Positions 35,642 through 43,266 of a stretch of 64,000 bases of DNA are shown here, one piece after another; the stretch's first letter is position 1; every line of letters begins with the position of its first letter. A program made the translations under genes and the position numbers. This stretch comes from Paenibacillus marchantiae (lineage in GTDB: Bacteria; Bacillota; Bacilli; Paenibacillales; Paenibacillaceae). The notes beneath the pieces are model-generated. The model was not told the origin of the DNA. It did no database searches and saw only the letters and a list, made by a program, of their open reading frames with translations. The stretch is from NCBI RefSeq assembly GCF_028771845.1, contig NZ_CP118270.1, positions 2,108,001-2,172,000 on the forward strand, read 5' to 3'.

Positions 35642-36213
35642 GCTTGTCCACCCTCCACATTGATCTGATTGTGTATTTCCCATTCCGGTCTTAGAATTCC
35701 CATCAATAAGCGATCAAAGCGTTTTCCATCACGATAAACGGCTGATCTAGCACGACCTTCCAACTGAAAGCCGACCTTCTCATAGGCACGGATGCCCTTG
35801 GCATTATAGGCGATGACATCAAGACCGACCCGGTCCAGATTCAATTCATGGAAGGCGTACCGCAAAATAAGATTCAACGCTTCCGTGCCGTATCCCTTGT
35901 TGCGATGCTCTGCGAGTCCAATGCCAATGGCAAGTTGTCCGCATCGGTTGTTCCATTCAATGCTGTGAATGACAACGAATCCGATCAGTCGTTCATCCTC
36001 AAGCGTTCGAAGCCGAAAGTAAACTTCCTTGTCCTTCGTCTCGCCTTCATCTTCAAGCTGCTTTTCCGAAAATGGAATGGCAATATCCGTATCCACATTT
36101 CGCAAATATTCGGGATCTTCATTCCATTGCAGCATGGTCTGCACATCTTCTGCACGGGGCGGAGTCATTTTCAATCGTTTGCTATAAAACAGATTTTCAG
36201 TCGATAGTGTCAT
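35638..36213 (-). CDS. GNAT-family acetyltransferase, RimJ/RimL-like
   Basis: The 191-residue protein has the RimJ/RimL-type GNAT pattern: LKMTPPRAEDVQTMLQWNEDPEYLRNVD at the start, GIGLAEHRNKGYGTEALNLILRYAF with the acetyl-CoA loop (HRNKGYG), and LDVIAYNAKGIRAYEKVGFQLEGRAR. This subgroup often acetylates N-terminal amines of ribosomal proteins or small molecules; the substrate here is not known. It is the first gene of a two-gene operon with the DUF1801 gene, divergent from another GNAT at 36470. Confidence 0.9.
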   Translation of the reverse strand: MTLSTENLFYSKRLKMTPPRAEDVQTMLQWNEDPEYLRNVDTDIAIPFSEKQLEDEGETKDKEVYFRLRTLEDERLIGFVVIHSIEWNNRCGQLAIGIGLAEHRNKGYGTEALNLILRYAFHELNLDRVGLDVIAYNAKGIRAYEKVGFQLEGRARSAVYRDGKRFDRLLMGILRPEWEIHNQINVEGGQA

Positions 36214-36469
36214 GATGGTCTCCTTTTCACAAATTAAGTTTGCTTCACCTCAGTACGACAATTAGCTATATGCTTTCTACGCAATATTCCTCGCTCCTTT
36301 GTAATCAGATAGCCTCACTATAATGGAAATTTAAGGGTATCACAATAGACATTTCATTTGTGTTTTTGAAGCTGTTGTCAGAAAACCTGCCATGGTAGTA
36401 CTATATAATCATTGGACATGTATTCAGTGTAAACAACACACAACAAAATTGTCGGCAGGAGTGGTAGAT

Positions 36470-36925
36470 ATGGAGATCAAAGTAGACGATTTGAGCGGTC
36501 ATCAAGTCATTGGATTAATTGCAGAACATTTGCAGGGTATGGCAGCAGATTCGCCGCCGGAAAGCATTCACGCTCTGGATCTGGATGGGTTAAAGAAACC
36601 TGAGATTACATTCTGGTGCGCATGGGAAGCGGAAGAGCTGCTGGGCTGCGGGGCCATGAAGGAATTGAATTCGGAGCATGCAGAATTGAAATCGATGCGT
36701 ACAGCATCAGCCCACCTGAGAAAAGGCGTAGCAAGACAAATTCTTGCCCATATTATTGAGGTTGCCAAGAATCGGGGATATAAACGAATCAGTCTGGAGA
36801 CAGGTTCGATGGATTCTTTTATTCCGGCGCGTAAGCTGTATGAGGACTTTGGGTTTGTATACTGTGAGCCATTCGCAGATTATAGTTTGGACCCGAACAG
36901 CGCTTTTATGACGAAGGAATTATAA
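36470..36925 (+). CDS. GNAT-family acetyltransferase
   Basis: The 151-residue GNAT protein has EITFWCAWEAEELLGCGAMKEL, the CoA-binding segment MRTASAHLRKGVARQILAHIIEVAKNRGYKRISLETG and FIPARKLYEDFGFVYCEPF, which is close to YitI/PhnO-like acetyltransferases. ATG 36470 is chosen because AGGAG lies 8 nt upstream; the longest frame starts 78 nt earlier without an SD. It is monocistronic, ending before a strong terminator. Substrate unknown. Confidence 0.9.
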   Translation: MEIKVDDLSGHQVIGLIAEHLQGMAADSPPESIHALDLDGLKKPEITFWCAWEAEELLGCGAMKELNSEHAELKSMRTASAHLRKGVARQILAHIIEVAKNRGYKRISLETGSMDSFIPARKLYEDFGFVYCEPFADYSLDPNSAFMTKEL

Positions 36926-36960
36926 ATTACACGATAGGCAGTAAACATAGCAGGAACACA

Positions 36961-37002
36961 GAAAACCAGCATTCTGTTGCATACAGACCGCTGGTTTTTT
37001 TG
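36961..37002 (+). terminator. Terminator after the GNAT gene
   Basis: AAACCAGC (36963-36970) pairs with GCTGGTTT (36990-36997), then a T run. Confidence 0.82.
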
Positions 37003-37211
37003 CGTTTAATGATTGTTTCGCGAAGTGCTAGACTGCAACAAATCATACATATTGGAGATCGTAAGAAGAGTAGAATGTATTCAAATGAACGGATTGAATT
37101 GCATACAGATTGCTTTGTATCATTGTGGGGTATAAAACATAGGTCATGTCAGCATTCGTTTGGGATGAATTGGCCGTACGGAACTGCTGGGCTGATCCAT
37201 GAACAATAGGG

Positions 37212-37243
37212 TATACTGGAAGTTATGTTTCAGAAAACATAAC
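37212..37243 (+). promoter_or_regulatory. TATACT box and palindromic operator-like site before the permease
   Basis: GTTATGTTT (37222-37230) and AAACATAAC (37235-37243) form a perfect 9-bp inverted repeat with a 4-nt spacer. TATACT (37212-37217) lies just upstream, so the palindrome would cover the transcription start. No good -35 box is visible. The rest of the 36926-37282 gap holds only the terminator. Confidence 0.42.
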
Positions 37244-37282
37244 AGAAGATTACAGACGTTTTTTACATCAGGAGGACTTGAA

Positions 37283-38635
37283 TTGGCTCAGACAGAAGGA
37301 ACATTGCAGAAGAAACTTAAACCAAGGCATATTAGCTTTATGGCTATGGGCGGTGTCATTGGAACCGGAATTTTCAAAGGAAGCGCCGAAACGATTGGAC
37401 TTGCAGGTCCAGGAGTCATTGTAACGTACATTTTTGCAGGCTTATTGTTACTGGTTGTCATGGCTGCGATGGCGGAAATGGCTACAGTGTACAAGAACAA
37501 AAATATGAAAGACTTTGTGCAGGAAGCGTTCGGCAGCAGAGTCTCCTTTATCATGGGATGGATGTATTGTTTCCTCTGGTTGTCGGTTTGTGTAATTGAG
37601 GTCATCGCAGCAGGGAGCTTTTTGCAGTACTGGTTCTCGGAAGTACCGCTGTGGATGCTGAGCTTGGCATGTGCGGTGTTTATTATACTGATTAATCTGC
37701 TGAGTGTAGGGGTATTTGGGGAATTTGAATTTTGGTTGGCTGGTATTAAAATCGCCATGATTATTATTTTTATTATCCTTGGGGCGGGTCTGATCTTCGG
37801 GATCATTCCAAGTGACAATACGCCTTATCTGCATAATTACACGCAAGCAGGCGGTTTCTTCCCTAATGGATGGTCATCGATCTTCTCAGCATTATTGGTT
37901 GTCATGTTCTCGTATGGAGGATCTGAGCTGATTGGCTTAACCTTAACGGAGACGGAAAATGCGGACAAGGTGATGCCCAAAATTGTAGGGAACTTTATGC
38001 TGAGAATCATTTTATTTTTTACGCTGCCGATTCTCATCATCTGTGGGCTCATTCCGTGGAATGAGCTGGGGCCTGAAAGCAGTCCGTTTGTACAGGTGCT
38101 GGCTTCCACGGGACTTCCGGGTGCAGCACATATTATGAACTTTATTCTGGTGACCGCCGTTCTGTCTGCTGCGAATTCGGGCATTTACGGCGCATCCCGT
38201 ATGATGCATTCCATGGCGGTAGGTGGTGAAGCTCCCAAGGCATTATCACATACGAATCGCAACGGCAGTCCGGTAAATACACTGCTGGTATGTGCTGTGA
38301 TTCTGCTTGGGGGCTCCATGCTGGGGCTATTCGCACAAGATCAGCTCTTCCGCGTGCTGCTGGCGGTTCCGGGGTTTGTCGTGATGCTCGTATGGATCTG
38401 TATTGCCACCTCACAGCTGAAGCTGCGGAAAAAATATCCGGTGCAACCGACATTTAAAGTTTGGGGATTTCCTTACGTAACTGGAGCTGCTGTGCTGTGT
38501 CTCGGCGTTATTGCAGTCATGTTCGTGTTTGATGAAGGCAACCGTTTCAGCATAAGCATCTGTCTAACTGTACTCGTATTACTGATTCTCTGGTCTCTGA
38601 TTCGATTCCGGAAGACAAAGGGACGGGTTTTATAA
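37283..38635 (+). CDS. Amino-acid permease, APC superfamily
   Basis: The 450-residue protein has about 12 transmembrane segments and the AAT-family N-terminal signature: KPRHISFMAMGGVIGTGIFKGSAETIGLAGPGVI. Further family sequence is WMYCFLWLSVCVIEVIAAG, SYGGSELIGLTLTE and ANSGIYGASRMMHSMA. It should import an amino acid with protons; the specificity is not predictable. TTG 37283 is preferred to an earlier ATG because AGGAGG sits 7 nt before it. The gene is flanked by a palindromic site and a strong terminator. Confidence 0.92.
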   Translation: MAQTEGTLQKKLKPRHISFMAMGGVIGTGIFKGSAETIGLAGPGVIVTYIFAGLLLLVVMAAMAEMATVYKNKNMKDFVQEAFGSRVSFIMGWMYCFLWLSVCVIEVIAAGSFLQYWFSEVPLWMLSLACAVFIILINLLSVGVFGEFEFWLAGIKIAMIIIFIILGAGLIFGIIPSDNTPYLHNYTQAGGFFPNGWSSIFSALLVVMFSYGGSELIGLTLTETENADKVMPKIVGNFMLRIILFFTLPILIICGLIPWNELGPESSPFVQVLASTGLPGAAHIMNFILVTAVLSAANSGIYGASRMMHSMAVGGEAPKALSHTNRNGSPVNTLLVCAVILLGGSMLGLFAQDQLFRVLLAVPGFVVMLVWICIATSQLKLRKKYPVQPTFKVWGFPYVTGAAVLCLGVIAVMFVFDEGNRFSISICLTVLVLLILWSLIRFRKTKGRVL

Positions 38636-38666
38636 TCCTGTAAGAGTATAATATTTGTACAATATC

Positions 38667-38702
38667 AAAACATCCTGGCGCTTGCGTCAGGATGTTTTTT
38701 TG
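38667..38702 (+). terminator. Terminator of the permease gene
   Basis: AACATCCTG (38669-38677) pairs exactly with CAGGATGTT (38688-38696), followed by five further T residues. Confidence 0.88.
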
Positions 38703-38888
38703 TCGAAAACGAGAAGCAGACAGCTCATTTGAGTTGGGTGAGATGTTTAATTCATACAATCAGCGGACGATCGATATCAAAATTGTTATGATAATGTCGA
38801 AGGCTTTTTAATAGTTTTTTTTGAAATACTTCGATATGATAAATCTATTTCGAATCTTTTCTCCGATGACAGGAAGGAATACGCAGTC

Positions 38889-41800
38889 ATGAGAAGACAA
38901 TTACTTGTTCTAATTGGTATGGTCGGCGTTTTTGCTGGAGCGACCTCAATCTTTATCTATGAATGGCTTCATCCCAACGTGCACTATCCGGAGGCGAGGG
39001 AAGGCGTACTGGATGCCAGACAGTGGGATTTTGCTGAACAGGGGATCATCCCGCTTCGCGGGGAATGGGAATTCTACAAGGATCAACTGCTGACACCCAG
39101 CGACTTCGCCAATCGGGGCGCGAATCAGCAACTAAAACCGCACATTCTTCCTGTTCCCGGAGGATGGAAGGGAGAAGTGTCGGAAAGCGGCTATGGTGCG
39201 GGGACGTACCGTCTGCGACTGTTGGTAAACGATCCCGAGGATTATGGACTTAGAGCCAAAAAGATTCGGATGGCGAGTCGTATTTATATGGAAGACGAGG
39301 AGCTTGGCGGTACTGGACAACCCGGATTATCGGCAGCCGAATTTGTGCCCAGCAATTTTCCGTTCTTTGGAATGATCAAGTCCGAAGACCGGACCATTGA
39401 GATTCTTGTCCAGGTGTCGAGCTATCGGTACTTGCAAGGTGGACTTGTGCAAGCACCTGAGTTTGGACTGGCAACGGATGTTATGACCCGGCGGGACAAT
39501 GCCCGAATGGCTGACGTCATCGTTATCACCACGTTGTTCGTTTTTGGCATTTATTTTGCAGGCATGTTCAGGCAATGGCGGCGGGAGCCTTATCTAATTT
39601 TCTTTAGCTTGTTCTGTCTGACACTAGGATTGTTTTTCAGCATCGACAACGAGATCGTTATGGCGACTCTGTTTCCCTCGATGTCGTTTCTGCTGCTGCA
39701 GAAGCTGCTCTTCATTCTTCCGTATCTGGCGATCATGTTCTTCATTCACTATGTACGCATTTATCTAAACGAGAGAAGCGGATATTTGTTCAGGGGAGTT
39801 CGCTGGTTTTCCTATGTGTATCTGGTTTTACTGATTGGGTTTCCCAATGATCACCTTTTGTATCTGTTGTGGCCTGGCGTATTTTTGCAGATAGTGGCCT
39901 TCGGGTTTATCTTTGCTTCAATTTTTCGCAATCGCCATCACGGGGTCAGAATTTACTATATTTTGCTTGGTGTGTTCTTTTTGATTATTAGTTGGATTTT
40001 CGCACTGACCCGTTATCAATTGGCGCTGGACAGCCCGTATTACATCATCGTTACGCTACTGCTAGTCGTGTTGTCACAATCATTCCTGATGGGGGACCGG
40101 ATTCGTGAGGCTCTCCTGCGCAGTGAACGCCTGGCTGATCAATTGCTTATCTATGACCGGCAAAAAGATGAGTTTCTGGCCAAAACGTCGCATGAGCTTC
40201 GCACGCCTTTACATGGTATCATCAATCTGTCTGAAGCCCTGCTGGAGAATAAAGAAGCACCGCTTGCAGCGGAGCATCGTGAGAACGTCAGGTTGCTTCA
40301 CCTGATCGGAAGGCGACTTGCCGGACTGGTGAATGACATCCTTGATATGAATCGGATTCGGTACGGTCAACTCTCCGTGCAAACGAAACCTGTAGACCTT
40401 TACATATCAACCGATTTTGTTATGGAGACCTTATCGATCTCGCCCGTTAAGAGCGGAGTCAGGCTTGTAAATGAGCTGCCTCCCAATCTACCTCTTATCA
40501 TGGCTGATGAGAACCGGCTTCGGCAGATTTTGCATAATTTGTTGGAGAACGGATTGAAGTATACGGATCGTGGAACGGTCTCCATCTCAGCGGAGAGAAG
40601 GGCTAATATGCTGGCGATATCCGTTAGCGACACCGGAAGGGGTATTCCTCCGGAGATCATGGACGACCTGTTTCAGACGTTCTTTCAATATAATGAGCAG
40701 GGTGCGCATTCGCGGGGCGGTATTGGACTGGGGCTTGGCATATCGAAGCAACTTGTCGAGTTGCAGAGCGGACATATGCAGATAGAGTCTGAGGTCGGCA
40801 AAGGTTCCAGGTTTACATTCATGTTGCCAATTGCACGGCGCGGGGAGAACCAGGTGGCGGCCACTATTGAATACGCTGGACATAACGAGTATAAGAATTA
40901 TACGGAGTGTGAGGCACATATCAAGCCTGAAGAGAACCCAGCGCTGCTCCCTAGGGTTCAGCTAGCTGTGGAGGTGCCAGATGAGGCGCTCCATATTCTG
41001 ATTGTCGACGATGAACCCTCCAATCTGAAGGTCGCCATGGACGTGGCAGCTTCCATGGGGTACACGTATACGGCTGTGGGAGGCGGCGAAGAGGCACTGG
41101 GGGTGTTAAGGCGCAAGAAGCCGGACCTTGTTCTACTCGACCTGATGATGCCCGGCGTATCGGGATTGGACATCTGTAAGGACATCCGGTCGATTCACGG
41201 GCTGGCTGAGCTTCCGGTGCTGATGCTGACCGCTTCGGGGCAGACGGGGGATATTCTGGCAGCCTTTGCAGCAGGGGCCAATGATATTGTGCAGAAGCCT
41301 TTTGAGCTGGCAGAACTTAGAGCACGAGTGCAATCGCTTCTGGCGATGAAAAGCTCCTCTGAGCAGGCGGTACGCCGGGAGATGGACTTTTTGCAGGCCC
41401 AGATTCCGCCGCATTTTCTGTACAATAGCCTAAATGCACTAGTTGGGCTCAGCTATAAGGACGTGGACAAGCTGCGGGAAACGATCCACCATTTGACCAC
41501 CTATCTCCGCTCCAAGTTCACATTTATCTTCCAGGGTGATGCAGTACCGTTAGAGAGGGAACTGGAATTGGTACGCGCCTACCTTGCCATTGAGCAGCTT
41601 CGCTTCGGTCAACGGCTGAACGTGAGCTACACAATCGATGAAGATGCGCACGGTATGGTGCCCCCACTTACCCTCCAGCCTATAGTCGAAAATGCCGTCC
41701 GTCACGGGATCGGACAGAAGCCTGAAGGAGGGACCGTGAACATTATTGTCACCCGTAGCATTAACGGTGTGGAGATCGTTGTCGAGGATGACGGGGGTGG

Positions 41801-41990
41801 AATGGACGAACAAACGCTAAGATTACTGGAGCAAGGCAAGACTGGGGGAATCGGCATTGGTAATGTGAACCGCAGGCTACAAATGAGATACGGGCGGACT
41901 CTGGAGATTCATAGTCGCTTGGGCGAAGGAACCCGAATTACAATTTACTTGACGGAGGAGCCTTATGTGGAAAGCCATTCTGATCGATGA
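38889..41990 (+). CDS. Hybrid sensor kinase with two kinase modules and a REC domain
   Basis: The 1033-residue membrane protein contains, in order: an N-terminal anchor, an extracytoplasmic 7TMR-DISM-like sensor part (about 30-200), seven transmembrane helices (about 205-400), HisKA with His435 (SHELRTPLHG), an HATPase with Asn554 (ENGLKYTD) and DTGRGIPPE, a receiver domain (VDDEPSN about 705, phospho-acceptor Asp751 in LLDLMMPG, KPF), and a second LytS-type kinase with His842 (IPPHFLYNSL) and a second HATPase (ENAVRHG about 935, DDGGGM). The second kinase probably phosphorylates the response regulator encoded next, whose gene overlaps by 26 nt. The signal sensed is unknown; carbohydrate-like ligands are possible for DISM sensors. 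Confidence 0.93.
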   Translation: MRRQLLVLIGMVGVFAGATSIFIYEWLHPNVHYPEAREGVLDARQWDFAEQGIIPLRGEWEFYKDQLLTPSDFANRGANQQLKPHILPVPGGWKGEVSESGYGAGTYRLRLLVNDPEDYGLRAKKIRMASRIYMEDEELGGTGQPGLSAAEFVPSNFPFFGMIKSEDRTIEILVQVSSYRYLQGGLVQAPEFGLATDVMTRRDNARMADVIVITTLFVFGIYFAGMFRQWRREPYLIFFSLFCLTLGLFFSIDNEIVMATLFPSMSFLLLQKLLFILPYLAIMFFIHYVRIYLNERSGYLFRGVRWFSYVYLVLLIGFPNDHLLYLLWPGVFLQIVAFGFIFASIFRNRHHGVRIYYILLGVFFLIISWIFALTRYQLALDSPYYIIVTLLLVVLSQSFLMGDRIREALLRSERLADQLLIYDRQKDEFLAKTSHELRTPLHGIINLSEALLENKEAPLAAEHRENVRLLHLIGRRLAGLVNDILDMNRIRYGQLSVQTKPVDLYISTDFVMETLSISPVKSGVRLVNELPPNLPLIMADENRLRQILHNLLENGLKYTDRGTVSISAERRANMLAISVSDTGRGIPPEIMDDLFQTFFQYNEQGAHSRGGIGLGLGISKQLVELQSGHMQIESEVGKGSRFTFMLPIARRGENQVAATIEYAGHNEYKNYTECEAHIKPEENPALLPRVQLAVEVPDEALHILIVDDEPSNLKVAMDVAASMGYTYTAVGGGEEALGVLRRKKPDLVLLDLMMPGVSGLDICKDIRSIHGLAELPVLMLTASGQTGDILAAFAAGANDIVQKPFELAELRARVQSLLAMKSSSEQAVRREMDFLQAQIPPHFLYNSLNALVGLSYKDVDKLRETIHHLTTYLRSKFTFIFQGDAVPLERELELVRAYLAIEQLRFGQRLNVSYTIDEDAHGMVPPLTLQPIVENAVRHGIGQKPEGGTVNIIVTRSINGVEIVVEDDGGGMDEQTLRLLEQGKTGGIGIGNVNRRLQMRYGRTLEIHSRLGEGTRITIYLTEEPYVESHSDR

Positions 41991-43068
41991 TGAAGAGATC
42001 GCGCTTGACGTCATGGATATTATGCTGGCCGAAGTTGGCGGTGTGAAGGTTGTCGGCAGGTTTCAGCTGGTCGCCGAAGCGCTCGAACAATGTGGCGCGC
42101 TGCAGCCGGATTTAATCTTTTTGGATATCGAAATGCCTGGAGTAAGCGGGCTGGAGGTTGCGGAGGAGATCACTGCGTGCTTTCCCTTTGCTAAGATCGT
42201 TTTTGTAACGGCACATGATCAGTATGCGATTGATGCGTATGACACCGACGCCATCGGATATTTGCTTAAACCGGTCGCCAAGGACAAGCTGGCCAGGACA
42301 CTGCACCGTTATTCCAATCTCCAGGCCAAAAATCGGATTCTAAGTAGCAGTCCTCTAGATCTTGACAGGGGAGTTGCCAACGTTGGTTCAAGCGAATTGG
42401 ACACTGTCGTTGAAGGTAAGGTATTGCTTTCGCTTAAAGTACTAGGCAGCATGGAGCTGTATGCTGCAAACGGAAGGCTATTAACGTGGAGGACCAAGAA
42501 AACGAAGGAGTTATTCGCATTCCTCTGGCATCATCGCGGACAGCCCGTTTACAAATACGCCATATTGGAAAACTTATGGCCGAATGATGCGCCGGAGCGC
42601 GGGCAAAAATTGTTGCACACTTCCCTGTATTATTTGCGGAGTCTGTTTAAGTCGGTGGGCTATGGCGAAGTAGTAAGGTACGGCGACGAGCGCTACTGGA
42701 TTAATCCGGTGTTTATCCGAAGCGATCTTGAAGAGTTGCTTGGTCGAATGAAGAGGGGAGTTGCCGGAACCGAAGCCAAGGACATGCTTCATCTATATAG
42801 CGGCAATTACTTCGAGATGGAGCATTATGAATGGGCGGATACTTACCGAATCGAGTTGCGTTCCATCCTGATGTCCTACTTGACGAATGCTCTGAATGGG
42901 GCGACGAACGAGCCACGGATAGCGATGCTTCGAAAGCTGATCGATCTGGAGCCCAGTCGGGAGGGTTACTACGATCTACTCATTGACTCCTTGAGGCATG
43001 CGGGAGATCTGGGCGGAGTCGGAAATGTGCAGGCTTTGAAGAAGCGAATGCTGCTGGAGGAAAATTAG
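41965..43068 (+). CDS. Response regulator with REC, winged helix and BTAD domain
   Basis: The 367-residue protein has an N-terminal receiver domain (IDDEE, phospho-acceptor Asp54 in FLDIEMPG, Lys in LKPVAKD), a winged-helix DNA-binding part (about 145-225; RTKKTKELFAFLWHHRGQPVYKYAILENLWPND) and a bacterial transcriptional activation (BTAD) domain rich in TPR-like helices (about 235-365). This SARP/AfsR-like layout is an activator design. It overlaps the hybrid kinase gene and is the last gene before a terminator. Its likely targets include the dockerin and cohesin genes downstream and its own operon, which is an inference from position only. Confidence 0.92.
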   Translation: MWKAILIDDEEIALDVMDIMLAEVGGVKVVGRFQLVAEALEQCGALQPDLIFLDIEMPGVSGLEVAEEITACFPFAKIVFVTAHDQYAIDAYDTDAIGYLLKPVAKDKLARTLHRYSNLQAKNRILSSSPLDLDRGVANVGSSELDTVVEGKVLLSLKVLGSMELYAANGRLLTWRTKKTKELFAFLWHHRGQPVYKYAILENLWPNDAPERGQKLLHTSLYYLRSLFKSVGYGEVVRYGDERYWINPVFIRSDLEELLGRMKRGVAGTEAKDMLHLYSGNYFEMEHYEWADTYRIELRSILMSYLTNALNGATNEPRIAMLRKLIDLEPSREGYYDLLIDSLRHAGDLGGVGNVQALKKRMLLEEN

Positions 43069-43097
43069 AGTGTGACAAAACCGATCACAAAAAAAGT

Positions 43098-43136
43098 ATG
43101 GGTCTTAAGGTTTACGCCTTTAGACCCTTTTTTTGT
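43098..43136 (+). terminator. Terminator after the two-component system
   Basis: GGGTCTTAAGG (from 43100) pairs with CCTTTAGACCC around a short loop, followed by seven T residues. Confidence 0.82.
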
Positions 43137-43266
43137 CGTTTTATGGGTGGAATGTTGTGAAAATGTTGAGAAGTAATTTGCTAGACTAATGCTGTTGATT
43201 GATAGATATCGGACAGCGGTCAACGGATTTGGGATGGGAGCAAAATGAGGGGGAGTGAAAGAAAAG

